This document shows, piece by piece, positions 18,177 to 27,698 of a stretch of 64,000 bases of DNA. A model generated the notes under the pieces. The model saw only the letters and a program-made list of their open reading frames with translations, was not told where the DNA came from and searched no databases. The stretch comes from Bacilli bacterium (GTDB taxonomy: Bacteria > Bacillota_I > Bacilli_A > RF39 > UBA660): NCBI GenBank assembly GCA_017436345.1, contig JAFSDH010000002.1, positions 62,001-126,000 of the forward strand, written 5' to 3'. The position numbers and the translations under genes were made by a program. The stretch's first letter is position 1, and the number at the start of each line of letters is the position of its first letter.

Positions 18177-20398
18177 TGGGATTTTTTGATAAAGAAACAC
18201 CTATTGAAAAACTAGTTAAAGAATTAGGATATACTGATTATGAATATAAAAATTTATTAAGCTCATTTGATTTTTCTCCATATATACATTTATTTAAAGA
18301 TGAAGAACTATTATCAGATGTTTTAAGACAATTCGCAAGAAAAAATGTTGATTTTTCTATTCATATGGATTTTGTTGCTAATATGTTTTCAACTATTTGT
18401 GTAGGAGAAAGTCTTACAAAAGAAAAACAACTATTTAAAAGTTTCTTTAATCTATATATGGAAAAACCTGAAAACCAAGAATTATTTTTAATTAATGATA
18501 GTTTTCAAAAAATAATTAGAGCATTTGATGATAAAAAAATAGCTTTAGAATATTTAAGATTTTTAACAAATGATGAAAATATTTTAGAAAATTCTAGCTT
18601 GGAAAATTTATCATTATTAATAGATTATGCAGCTGAAGCTAGAAGATATTATGTTGATGATAGAGCTCATCTTTCATCAGCTGTATCTCTAATAAAAAAC
18701 TTTGATCCTGTTTTATTAAAATACGGTGATAAAGAACAAGTAAAACAAATTATTGATAAAAGATTATCAGAAGATAAAAGAATGAGTGGTTTATATGATG
18801 TAGATATGGCTACTCTAGCTGAATTAAGTGCCAAAGTAGATGAAATATTTGCTAATGGAAATGGTCTAGAAACTCTAATTAAAATGTCTGAAAAAGAAAG
18901 AGAAATTTTAAAAAAGGAATTAACTGCTTTTAAACAAGGTATTGCAGCAGCTAAAGACAAAGAAATAGCTGAATTACAAAGAAAAGCTAGTCAAATTCTT
19001 AAAGAGTTTACAGCTACTCATTTAGAATTACAAGAACAACAAAGAACAACTGTAATAGCTGAAAAAGATTCTTTATTACAAGATGTAAATAATGAATTAG
19101 AAAAGAAAAAAGCTGAATTATTTGCAATAGCTGATAGTGTAGGAAAAAGAATTAGTACTGAGCTTGTAAGGGTACATAATACAACAAATGATTCAGTTAA
19201 GAGAATTAAAGAATTTGTTGATAATAATGAAGAAATAAAAAAATTAATTGCTGAATCAAAAAGTAATGATGAATTAGTAACAGCACTAACACAATTTGTT
19301 CAATATACACATCAAGCTGGATTAAGTATTCCTATTAGTCCAGATCAAGTAAAAATACCAACATCGTCAGAAGTATTTGTTACTCCTGGTGTTGCAGCCG
19401 TTAATGGTATTACTGTTATGAATGGACCAGAAAGAGAATTAGATCCAAGAGTAAATTATTACTTTGATGAAACAATTCCTTTTAAAGATCGTTTTAGACA
19501 ATTAATTGAATTAAAGGAAAAAGATGAAAGAGAAAATGGAACAATCTATCATGAAAAATTTGATACCATAGCAAAATTCATTATGATAGGAGAAACTCCA
19601 TATATGATTGGACCATCAGGATGTGGAAAAACATTTATGATTGAAGATCAAATAGCTAGATTGTTTGGATTAAATGTAGTTGCAGATAGTTACATTACAA
19701 TTGAGCAAACAATACTTGGTTATACAAATGGTGGAAATGGTTCATATGTACCATCAAACTTCTATAGATGCTATAAATATGGAGATATTTATTTACTAGA
19801 TGAAATTGATAATAGTATTGCTAATGCTGCTATTATACTAAATAAGTTTATGGGTAATAGTAATCAGTCATTTACATTCCCAGATGGTATAACTATTAAT
19901 AGACATCCAAACTTTAGAATAATTGCTGCAGGTAATACTAAAGGTTATGGTAGTACACAAGAACATAATACACGTCAAAAACTTGATGAAGCAACATTGC
20001 AACGTATGACACCTGTTGAAGTTGATTATGATAATAGAATTGAAATGCGTATTTTAAAAGATTATCCAGCATGGTATGATTTTGCTGTTAACTTTAGAGC
20101 AGCTGTTGAAAGCACTTCACAAACAAGTTATGACGAAGTAAATACTATTGGAACATTTACAACAAGAGATGCAACATCAATTAAGAAATGTTTAGATACT
20201 GGAGTATTTACTGATGAAGAATTAATGTTATATAAAATAGTTGAAACTAAAGATGATGATACATTAGGTCAAATAAGCTTGGCTATGCAAAATAATGGTA
20301 ACTTCAAAAATAATGGAAGTCGTCAATTATTTAACCTATTTAATAGTGTAATTGAAGCTAAAAAGACTAGAGGAAAAGTAAAATGCAAAACTATATAG
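18176..20398 (+). CDS. MoxR/AAA_5-type ATPase with N-terminal coiled coil
   Basis: 740 residues. Residues 1-230 are helical and unlike known domains; a coiled coil rich in Lys/Glu/Gln follows (about 235-330). The ATPase (about 425-690) has Walker A IGPSGCGKTF (about 477), Walker B IYLLDEID (about 537), sensor I IIAAGNTKG (about 581) and an RQKLDEATLQRM Arg-finger region, as in AAA_5/MoxR proteins. MoxR ATPases remodel partner proteins with a vWA-domain cofactor; the next gene looks like that cofactor and overlaps by 16 bases. The C-terminus ends at TAG. Confidence 0.88.
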   Translation: MGFFDKETPIEKLVKELGYTDYEYKNLLSSFDFSPYIHLFKDEELLSDVLRQFARKNVDFSIHMDFVANMFSTICVGESLTKEKQLFKSFFNLYMEKPENQELFLINDSFQKIIRAFDDKKIALEYLRFLTNDENILENSSLENLSLLIDYAAEARRYYVDDRAHLSSAVSLIKNFDPVLLKYGDKEQVKQIIDKRLSEDKRMSGLYDVDMATLAELSAKVDEIFANGNGLETLIKMSEKEREILKKELTAFKQGIAAAKDKEIAELQRKASQILKEFTATHLELQEQQRTTVIAEKDSLLQDVNNELEKKKAELFAIADSVGKRISTELVRVHNTTNDSVKRIKEFVDNNEEIKKLIAESKSNDELVTALTQFVQYTHQAGLSIPISPDQVKIPTSSEVFVTPGVAAVNGITVMNGPERELDPRVNYYFDETIPFKDRFRQLIELKEKDERENGTIYHEKFDTIAKFIMIGETPYMIGPSGCGKTFMIEDQIARLFGLNVVADSYITIEQTILGYTNGGNGSYVPSNFYRCYKYGDIYLLDEIDNSIANAAIILNKFMGNSNQSFTFPDGITINRHPNFRIIAAGNTKGYGSTQEHNTRQKLDEATLQRMTPVEVDYDNRIEMRILKDYPAWYDFAVNFRAAVESTSQTSYDEVNTIGTFTTRDATSIKKCLDTGVFTDEELMLYKIVETKDDDTLGQISLAMQNNGNFKNNGSRQLFNLFNSVIEAKKTRGKVKCKTI

Positions 20399-21285
20399 AA
20401 CAAAAAGATCATTATAAAGTATTTAATATTAAGTTTAGAAATTTAACAGACTTACATGATTATTTACTTTCAGATCCGCCAGTAAACACTGCTGTTTTTA
20501 AAAGACAAGCTAGTGTTAAAAATGATTTTGATTTCTCAGGAGAACCTCTTGAAAAAGCAATTGGTTATTGTATTGGTGGTTATACTAAAGACTTTGATAA
20601 TTTCCTTAAAGCAAATACACAGTTAAGAGAAACTACTAAGTCAGCTTTTTTTAACAATCATAGATTAGTAAAAAGTATGTATGGTGGTGCTCCTCAACCA
20701 GCACTAGTTGCATCAGGTGCTCCAGAATGTATGTTACGCTATGAGCGAGAAGCAAAATCAACTGTTCGAAATATATATTTTAATCTTGCATATCCAGCAT
20801 TTACTTCTACTAGTAGAATTATAAATAGAGGGCTTGCTACTTTATATATTGTTCAAGCTTTGGAAGCAAGAGGAGAAATGGTTAATTTTAAAGCATTTGA
20901 ACTATCTAAAAATGATGATGAAATTGTAAATATCGAAATAAATTTAAAAAAACCAGGAGATCATTTCTTAAATATTGAAAAATGCTATTATCCAATTCGT
21001 GCTAAAGAATTTTTAAGAAGAGTATTATTTAGAGTTCTAGAAAGTTCTGATGTAGAAGACTATTACTGGGGTGATGGATATGGTACAGCCTTAGATCTTG
21101 ATGAAATGAAAGGATTTCTAAAAACTGGACCAAAAGATTTATTAATATCTTATCCATCAGAAATGGGAATAGAAGGTAATGATATTTATGATGATACAAT
21201 TACACTTATTGAAAGATTAAACTTACAACAAGAGTTTGATATACCAAAAATAAAATCATTAAGAGATAAAAATCAAAGAAGATAA
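20383..21285 (+). CDS. DUF7192/vWA-like partner of the AAA ATPase
   Basis: 300 residues. A GGAPQPALVASGAPECMLRY segment (about 105-125) resembles the conserved pre-domain motif of DUF7192 proteins, which accompany MoxR-type ATPases in phages and bacteria. The region after it (about 130-290) has alternating strands and helices compatible with a vWA fold, but no DxSxS metal-site motif is visible, so a canonical MIDAS is doubtful. Start lies inside the ATPase gene with AGAGGAAAAG upstream. Last gene of the operon. Fold assignment is inference. Confidence 0.68.
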   Translation: MQNYIEQKDHYKVFNIKFRNLTDLHDYLLSDPPVNTAVFKRQASVKNDFDFSGEPLEKAIGYCIGGYTKDFDNFLKANTQLRETTKSAFFNNHRLVKSMYGGAPQPALVASGAPECMLRYEREAKSTVRNIYFNLAYPAFTSTSRIINRGLATLYIVQALEARGEMVNFKAFELSKNDDEIVNIEINLKKPGDHFLNIEKCYYPIRAKEFLRRVLFRVLESSDVEDYYWGDGYGTALDLDEMKGFLKTGPKDLLISYPSEMGIEGNDIYDDTITLIERLNLQQEFDIPKIKSLRDKNQRR

Positions 21286-21310
21286 TACACCGTAAGGTGT
21301 ATTTTTTTTT
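21285..21310 (+). terminator. Terminator of the TelA operon
   Basis: ATACACC-GTAA-GGTGTAT with a following T run. Confidence 0.85.
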
Positions 21311-21347
21311 GAATTATGATATTATTAAATAGAAAAGATGTGGTAAT

Positions 21348-23009
21348 ATGAAAAAAGCTAAAAATTTAAAAAGAAATAATTTTATGCAAGGTGCTTTTAT
21401 TGCTACTTTTGGGATTGTTATATGTAAGATAATAGGAATGTTATATGTTATTCCTTTTTATTCAATAATAGGAGACCAAGGTGGAGCTTTATATGGTTAT
21501 GCATATAATATATATTCAATCTTTTTAGGAGTCTCAACAGCAGGTATTCCTCTTGCAATGAGTAAACTAATTAGTGAATATAATGCTTTAGGATATATTA
21601 AAGCTAAAGAAAAAGCTTTTAAACTAGGACAAAAAGTATTAAATATAATGGGATTATTTTCTTTTATATTATTAATGCTTTTTGCAAGACCACTTGCAAC
21701 ACTTATTATAGGTGACACTGTTGGTGGTAATAGTATTGCTGATGTTGAATTTGTTATAAGAGTTATATCAACAGCTGTACTAATTGTTCCAATTATGAGT
21801 GTATATCGTGGTTATTTACAAGGACATAAAGTTATAACTCCAACATCGATATCACAAATTCTAGAGCAATTAATTAGAGTTTTAATTATTATAATAGGTA
21901 GCTTTTTAGGAATGAAAATCTTTAATCTTTCTCTAAAAAGTACTGTTGGAATAGCTGTATTTTCAGCAACTATTGGAGCGTTATGCTCATATCTATATTT
22001 AAAATTAGTAGTTAATAAAAATAAAAAAATCTTCTTAAAAGAAGAAACTAAAGTAAAAGAACCTAAAATAAGAAACAAAGAAATTGTATGGAAACTATTA
22101 GGATATGCTTTTCCATTTATAATGATTGATATCTTTAAATCTCTTTATAACTCAATAGATATGTTTATGTTAATAAATAATCTTGTAAATAATTTAGGTT
22201 ATTCTAAATCCGCAGCTGAATCAGTAATGAGTGTTATATCAACATGGGGATTAAAAATTAATCAAATAATTATTGCTATTTCAACTGGCTTAATGATAAG
22301 TCTAATTCCTAATTTAACAAGTAGTATTGTTAAAGAAGATTTAGTTGATGTTAGAAAAAAAATAAATCAATCACTACAAGTCATTATTTATTTAACAATT
22401 CCAATGGCTGTAGGACTAAGTATTTTAGCAACCAATATATGGACCGTTTTCTATGGAAATAATCAATATGGACCTAAAGTATATGCCTTGTATGTATTTG
22501 TCTCTGTTGCTACTGTATTATTTACATCAAGTATTACTACAGTGCAAATATTAAAAGATTATAAAATGGTATTTATATCATTAATTTCAGGATTTATTAC
22601 AAAACTAATATTAAATATCCCACTATTATATGGATTTCATAAAATGGGACTTCCTGCCTATTATGGAGCTATAACTGCAACAATATTAGGATATCTAGTA
22701 TGTGCTTTTATTTGTTTAACTTTCTTAAATAAAAAGTATAAAGTTGATTATGAAGAAACTTTAAAAAGGTTATTAGATGTAATTTATGCTGTTTTAGTAA
22801 TGGCAATTGTACTTTTATTATTAAAAGTCTTCTTCCCATTAACAACTACAAATAGATTGCTAAATATTCTAATTATAATTATCTATACAATAATTGGTGG
22901 TATAATATATTTAGGTATAACAATAAAAAATGGATCATTATACAAAGTATTTGGAAATGATATCATTGTTAAAATAATAAGAAAATTCAAAAATAGGAGA
23001 AATGGATAA
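21348..23009 (+). CDS. murJ: Lipid II flippase, MurJ/YtgP (SpoVB-like) family
   Basis: 553 residues with about 14 TM helices, of the polysaccharide transporter branch of the MOP superfamily. It flips undecaprenyl-linked wall precursor across the membrane. Recognisable features: RNNFMQGAFIATFGIVICKI at the N-terminus, GYAYNIYSIFLGVSTAGIPL (about 48-67) and YRGYLQGHK (about 149-157), all as in B. subtilis YtgP. The fem gene begins at its stop codon, so flipping of lipid II and building its peptide bridge are encoded together. Sporulation (SpoVB) use is unlikely here. The exact orthology to YtgP rather than SpoVB is inferred. Confidence 0.85.
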   Translation: MKKAKNLKRNNFMQGAFIATFGIVICKIIGMLYVIPFYSIIGDQGGALYGYAYNIYSIFLGVSTAGIPLAMSKLISEYNALGYIKAKEKAFKLGQKVLNIMGLFSFILLMLFARPLATLIIGDTVGGNSIADVEFVIRVISTAVLIVPIMSVYRGYLQGHKVITPTSISQILEQLIRVLIIIIGSFLGMKIFNLSLKSTVGIAVFSATIGALCSYLYLKLVVNKNKKIFLKEETKVKEPKIRNKEIVWKLLGYAFPFIMIDIFKSLYNSIDMFMLINNLVNNLGYSKSAAESVMSVISTWGLKINQIIIAISTGLMISLIPNLTSSIVKEDLVDVRKKINQSLQVIIYLTIPMAVGLSILATNIWTVFYGNNQYGPKVYALYVFVSVATVLFTSSITTVQILKDYKMVFISLISGFITKLILNIPLLYGFHKMGLPAYYGAITATILGYLVCAFICLTFLNKKYKVDYEETLKRLLDVIYAVLVMAIVLLLLKVFFPLTTTNRLLNILIIIIYTIIGGIIYLGITIKNGSLYKVFGNDIIVKIIRKFKNRRNG

Positions 23010-24268
23010 TGGAATTTACAACACTAACAGAAAAAGAATTTAATAAATTTATTAAAGATCATCCTCAAAGTTCTTTTTTACAAACAATTGAACTTGCTAA
23101 TCTAAAAAAAGAACTAGGTAATATTCCTCATATTTTAGGTATAAAAAAAGATAAAAAAGTAGTTGCAGCAACAATTATTTTAGAAGAAAAATCAATTTTA
23201 GGATATAAAACTTTTTATGCTCCTCGTGGTTTTTTAATTGATTATAATGACTATGACTTATTAAAATTCTTCTCCGATGAATTAATAAAGTTCGTTAAAG
23301 AAAGAAAAGGTTTTAGAATAACAATTGATCCTAATGTAATTTATAGAATTAGATCAAGCGAAGGTGAAATTTTAAATGATGATAAAGATCGTAATGATAC
23401 AATCAAAGATAATTTAGAAAAACTTGGATATAAATATTTTGGTTTTAATTTATATGCTGAAACATATCAAGTACGTTGGGAATATCGTCTTAAATTAGAT
23501 GAAGATTATGAAGCAAAAAAAGCTAAGTTTTCTAAAAGTACTAGAAAAAATATCGATGCTTGTTATAAAAAAGGATTAAAAGTAAGAAAAGGAACTATTG
23601 ATGATTTAGATTCTATGACAGAAATATTTGATGCAACATCTAAAAGAAAAGATTTTGATTCACGAAGCTTAGACTATTATAAAAAAATGTATAAACATAT
23701 GAAAGATCTAATGACTATTTACATCGCATATTTAGATCCAGAAACATATCTAAACGATACAAAGTCTCTTTTAGATAATGAACTTGAAAATAATAAATTA
23801 ATTCAAGAAAAGATGAAAACAAGTATTGTTGGAAGTAAACTTCAAAATCAAAAGGAAACATCTGATAATTTAATAAATAAATATAAAGAAGAATTAGAAA
23901 AGGCTAAAGAATTTAAAAAGAATAATCCAAATGGAAAAGATATAGGAGCATTATTATCATTAAAATCAGGTAATGAATACTTAACATTAAGTAGTGGTAT
24001 GCTATCTGAATATAGAAGTTTCACTCCAAAATATGCTATGTATAATGAACATATAAAAGATGCTTATGAAATGGGGTATGAATGGGTAGATTTCTATGGA
24101 ATAACAGGATGCTTCGATAAAAATGATAAGTATTATGGTATGTATGAATTCAAAAAAGGTTTTAATGGAAATGTCGTTGAATTAATCGGTCAATTCGAAA
24201 TAAAAACAGGATTTATGTATAATATTTATAATATAGGTAAAAAGATTAAAAATATAATAAAAAAATAA
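23009..24268 (+). CDS. FemABX peptidyltransferase (paralog 1)
   Basis: 419 residues. FemABX enzymes use aminoacyl-tRNA to add amino acids to the peptide of lipid II. Two GNAT-like halves are visible: the first has TFYAPRGFLIDYND (about 70-84), the second YEWVDFYGITGCFDKND and YGMYEFKKGFNGNVVELIGQ near the C-terminus. A charged two-helix coiled-coil arm, typical of FemA/FemX, lies at about 250-310. One-base overlap with murJ. Two more paralogs lie on the opposite strand 800 bases away. Confidence 0.92.
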   Translation: MEFTTLTEKEFNKFIKDHPQSSFLQTIELANLKKELGNIPHILGIKKDKKVVAATIILEEKSILGYKTFYAPRGFLIDYNDYDLLKFFSDELIKFVKERKGFRITIDPNVIYRIRSSEGEILNDDKDRNDTIKDNLEKLGYKYFGFNLYAETYQVRWEYRLKLDEDYEAKKAKFSKSTRKNIDACYKKGLKVRKGTIDDLDSMTEIFDATSKRKDFDSRSLDYYKKMYKHMKDLMTIYIAYLDPETYLNDTKSLLDNELENNKLIQEKMKTSIVGSKLQNQKETSDNLINKYKEELEKAKEFKKNNPNGKDIGALLSLKSGNEYLTLSSGMLSEYRSFTPKYAMYNEHIKDAYEMGYEWVDFYGITGCFDKNDKYYGMYEFKKGFNGNVVELIGQFEIKTGFMYNIYNIGKKIKNIIKK

Positions 24269-24290
24269 AGTACATTTAATGTACTTTTTT
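24267..24290. terminator. Bidirectional terminator
   Basis: AAAGTACAT-TTA-ATGTACTTT followed by T, shared by converging genes. Confidence 0.78.
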
Positions 24291-25014
24291 AATTATCTAA
24301 TAATTCTATTTCTTTATTTAAACTAGAAGTATTATCACTAATTATATATAGATTATTTAATATATAATTTCCATATCGATAATAATAATTAATAAGTTCT
24401 CCTGAAGTATCTATTAGTTCAGTCATAATTAACTTATTATTATTTACTATTCTAGTAATAAGATCCTTATTAACTAAAAAAGAGTTTATTACATAAAAGT
24501 CATATTCATTATCAATTTCTTTTAAATTATTATCATTTATGATTATTCCTATTCTAGCTTTAGTATTACTATTTTTTAAAATAGATAATATTTCTTGATT
24601 AAAACTCTTTAAATAAATATTGATATTAGGATAATTACTAATTAAAGATAACAACTGATAAGTATACTTACTTGTTTTTTCTCCTTGATAGTCCAAATTT
24701 AATATTAGCATTTTATTACTATTGTTATAAATATCTAAGACCTCTTTTAATGTAACAACTCTTGCATTTAATACTTTAGTACCTATATTAAAATGTAAAA
24801 GATCATTATACGTATTATTATCAATATAACCAGCTCCTTTAGTAGTAAACATTAAAGCTTCTCTATCTACAATAATAAAAACATCATCTTTAGTATAAGC
24901 AACATTTAAACTAATTCCAGATATATAACTCGTATTTAAAGATAAAGAAATAGCTCCTTTAGTATTAGCTAAAGTATTCTTAGTAGTAATACCACCATCT
25001 GCGATTAAATACAT
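24289..25014 (-). CDS. Degenerate GDPD-like protein
   Basis: 241 residues. The overall pattern follows glycerophosphodiester phosphodiesterases: an N-terminal strand, YISGISLNVAYTKDDVFIIV, a GAGYIDNNTYNDL segment, VVTLKEVLDIY, and a C-terminal barrel rhythm. Catalytic positions are replaced: His-Arg-Gly reads ADGG, the EFDV ligands read SLNV, and the general His-Asp reads VDREAL. It is therefore predicted to be enzymatically dead, perhaps a binding protein. Flanked by FemABX genes; start after AGAGGTG. No signal peptide. Degenerate match, so fold assignment is moderate. Confidence 0.65.
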   Translation of the reverse strand: MYLIADGGITTKNTLANTKGAISLSLNTSYISGISLNVAYTKDDVFIIVDREALMFTTKGAGYIDNNTYNDLLHFNIGTKVLNARVVTLKEVLDIYNNSNKMLILNLDYQGEKTSKYTYQLLSLISNYPNINIYLKSFNQEILSILKNSNTKARIGIIINDNNLKEIDNEYDFYVINSFLVNKDLITRIVNNNKLIMTELIDTSGELINYYYRYGNYILNNLYIISDNTSSLNKEIELLDN

Positions 25015-25047
25015 AAAAACACCTCTAAATATTATATGAATAAAATA

Positions 25048-25082
25048 AAAAAAGAATAAATATTTATTATTTATTCTTTATT
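25048..25082 (-). terminator. Terminator of the minus-strand fem pair
   Basis: AAAGAATAAATA pairs with TATTTATTCTTT; a T run follows on the minus strand. The stem overlaps the last codons. Confidence 0.6.
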
Positions 25083-26308
25083 TTATTAACAAAATTCTTT
25101 AACTTTTTATAACTAGCAAAAGCAAATTTATAAAATTTATATTTAGCTTTATTAATAGGTAAATCAAATTCACCTATAAGTTCTACTACTTTTCCATTAA
25201 ATCCTTTTTTAAATTCATATACTCCGTACATTGGATTGTTTTCTTTTTTGAAGTTACCTTCTATACCATAGAAGTTATATAATTCAAAACCTTTTTCTTT
25301 AGCAGTTTTAATCGCATGCCATTGAACTCCATACATCGCATCATACTTCATAAATTCATCATATCCACCACCATAAAGATTTAATAATTCTTTTTCACAA
25401 GCAATGAACATAGAACCAGCAAGAGGAATTCTACTACCATGTTTTTCTTCTAATTCTTTTAGTTCTTCAATCTTCTTTTCTAAAGACTTAATTTCTTCTT
25501 TTCTTTTTTCAGTAATATCACTAAAACCCTTAATAGTATTTATTTCTTCTTGAAGAAGAGAAGTTGATTTATCTATATTTAAATAACATAGAATAATACT
25601 CATCTTATCTCCTAATACATTAAACATCTCTTGATAATAACTTAAAGGTCTATCAATAAATCCACGTCTATTTCCAGTATGTTCAGTTATTCTTTTATAT
25701 TCTTCTAAACCTTCAATACCAATTTCTTCCATCTCTAAACCAAGTTTAAGAGTTTTCTTAATATTCTTTCTAGTTGGCTTAGTAATATTATTAAATAATT
25801 CATCTTCAGTCCTATCTTTTAAATCAAGAGTAAACATCCATCTAGGTTGTAATTCTTTACTCATATCAATGTTGTATCCATAATGTATAAAACCTAATTC
25901 TTTTAAATGTTCAACTAAATTACTATTATCTTCTCCGCCAGGGACGATGTCTCCATTAACATCACGTTCTAAGTGGGGCACATATGGATCTATTTTAAGA
26001 AATGTTCCACCTTGTTCTTTTATATAATTTTTAATTTCTTTTACAAATTTATCTAATAATTCAGTATCATTAAAATCAATTAAAAAACCACGAGGAGCAT
26101 AATACATTTTTAATTTAAATGGCATTTTCTTAGAAAGAAGAAGAGTAGCAGCAACTACTTTTTTCTTGTTTTTCATACCAACCATTTCATAATTCCAACC
26201 GTTTTTTTCTTTTAGAATTCCCCAAGTTTCCTTTTGGTGAAATGTTACATATTTATTATTCTTTGCAAAATCTTCAAATTCTTTACTAGTTAACTTAACT
26301 ATTTCCAT
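25067..26308 (-). CDS. FemABX peptidyltransferase (paralog 2)
   Basis: About 413 residues. MYYAPRGFLIDFND (first half) and a C-terminal YGVYEFKKGFNGKVVELIGE match paralog 1 closely, with the coiled-coil arm near 255-290 (KRKEEIKSLEKKIEELKEL). Start at 26308 is preferred over an in-frame GTG at 26317 because GAGGTGG sits 6-8 bases upstream of the ATG. The gene starts inside the end of paralog 3, so the pair is co-transcribed. Probably adds one residue of a multi-residue bridge. Confidence 0.9.
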   Translation of the reverse strand: MEIVKLTSKEFEDFAKNNKYVTFHQKETWGILKEKNGWNYEMVGMKNKKKVVAATLLLSKKMPFKLKMYYAPRGFLIDFNDTELLDKFVKEIKNYIKEQGGTFLKIDPYVPHLERDVNGDIVPGGEDNSNLVEHLKELGFIHYGYNIDMSKELQPRWMFTLDLKDRTEDELFNNITKPTRKNIKKTLKLGLEMEEIGIEGLEEYKRITEHTGNRRGFIDRPLSYYQEMFNVLGDKMSIILCYLNIDKSTSLLQEEINTIKGFSDITEKRKEEIKSLEKKIEELKELEEKHGSRIPLAGSMFIACEKELLNLYGGGYDEFMKYDAMYGVQWHAIKTAKEKGFELYNFYGIEGNFKKENNPMYGVYEFKKGFNGKVVELIGEFDLPINKAKYKFYKFAFASYKKLKNFVNKIKNK

Positions 26309-27605
26309 TTTTTCCACCTCGTCTTAGTTTAGAAATCTTTCTTATCATACTTCTATAAAAAGGTACTAATTTTGTAAATACAAAATACATAAACTTATTT
26401 GTTACTAAATCAAATTCTCCCATAAACTCAACATAGTTTCCACCAAATTTCTTTTTAAATAGATGAAGTCCATATCTAGGATTTTTTTCATCTAAATCAC
26501 CAATTGTGCCAAATTGATCATACATTTTTATTTTATGTTCATGACAATATTTTATGTGTTCATAATAAGTTTTATAGTTAGCATATGAAGAAGTTAAAAC
26601 ATTATGATTACCAGCATATAATACCCATGCTTTATCACCATATTCCATAATAACATGCGCTGACAAAACAATTTCTTCTCCATACTCATCCATCGCATCT
26701 TGATATTCTTTTATATATTCATCAAGTTTAGCAACTCTATTTCCTAATTCTTTCATTTTTGTTTTATTACTTTTACTAGGATTTTCAAGTTCCATTAATG
26801 GATTCAACTTTTCAAGTATTTCTTCTTTTTCTTTTAAATAAGTATCAATTACTTCTTTACAATTAATACTTCCCATAAAAATATTCATTTTGTTATCTTT
26901 ATTATAAATATCAAATAATCTTTGATAATATTTTAAGTCGTGAGAAATAAAATCTTTTCTTGATTCTGTAAGTTCCATTAAATGATTGAATTCTTCAACA
27001 TCATCTCTTGTACCAATTCTAACTTTTGTACCTAAACTAGCTCCTTTATTAATTCTTTGCATCGTTGTTTTAGAAAAACAATTTTCAATATCAATCATAT
27101 CTCTATCTAAATTAATTCTAAAAGAATATCTAGGTTGCATTGTTTCAAAATTTTTAGTAAAGCCTAAATGTTTAAATCCTAGTTCTGTCAATGAATCAAA
27201 TATCTTCTTGGAATTATTGTCATTTAAAATTTCTTCATCTTTATAATTATATTCTTTCCATATAATATCTGGATCTATTTTTAAAAATATAGCTTTATAA
27301 TCTTTAATGTATTTTTTTATTTTTTCCACAAATTCTGTTAATAACTTTTTATCACTAAAATCAATAACAAATCCACGTGGAACATAAAAATATGAAAAAC
27401 TTAGAGGTAATTTTTTTTGTAATAATAAAGCTGTACAAACCAAATTATCATTCTTATCAACAAGTCCTACATAATGTGGAATTAACCCCTTTGCGCTTTT
27501 TGAGAATTCTCCCCAGGCATAGCTTTGTAAAAAGTGTCCTTTAGTTGGATGTTTTTTAACAAATTTATCATATTTTTTCTTATCTATATCAGTTACAAAC
27601 TTCAT
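26295..27605 (-). CDS. FemABX peptidyltransferase (paralog 3)
   Basis: 436 residues, the most divergent of the three. FYVPRGFVIDFSDKKLL marks the first GNAT-like half; KMYDQFGTIGDLDEKNPRYG and LHLFKKKFGGNYVEFMGEFD mark the second. The helical arm is at about 250-305. SAHVIMEYGDKAWVLYAGN is the usual FemA substrate-site strand. First gene of the minus-strand pair, start after AAGGTGA. Three paralogs predict an ordered multi-step interpeptide bridge, as FemX/FemA/FemB do in Staphylococcus; which residue each adds cannot be told. Confidence 0.9.
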   Translation of the reverse strand: MKFVTDIDKKKYDKFVKKHPTKGHFLQSYAWGEFSKSAKGLIPHYVGLVDKNDNLVCTALLLQKKLPLSFSYFYVPRGFVIDFSDKKLLTEFVEKIKKYIKDYKAIFLKIDPDIIWKEYNYKDEEILNDNNSKKIFDSLTELGFKHLGFTKNFETMQPRYSFRINLDRDMIDIENCFSKTTMQRINKGASLGTKVRIGTRDDVEEFNHLMELTESRKDFISHDLKYYQRLFDIYNKDNKMNIFMGSINCKEVIDTYLKEKEEILEKLNPLMELENPSKSNKTKMKELGNRVAKLDEYIKEYQDAMDEYGEEIVLSAHVIMEYGDKAWVLYAGNHNVLTSSYANYKTYYEHIKYCHEHKIKMYDQFGTIGDLDEKNPRYGLHLFKKKFGGNYVEFMGEFDLVTNKFMYFVFTKLVPFYRSMIRKISKLRRGGKNGNS

Positions 27606-27671
27606 TGTTATTTCACCTTACCCATACTAAAAGTATACTTAATTAAAATAGTAAAGTCAAACAAATGGTAA

Positions 27672-27698
27672 CTAAAAAAAGCTTGAATCTCAAGCTTT
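27672..27698 (-). terminator. Terminator of the Asn-rich small protein
   Basis: AAAGCTTGA-GAT-TCAAGCTTT on the minus strand, then a T run; overlaps the stop codon. Confidence 0.78.

Noticed and set aside
15643..21285. Integrated phage origin for the TelA operon
   Set aside because: DUF7192-like proteins occur in phages, but there is no integrase, attachment repeat, structural gene or change in base use around it.
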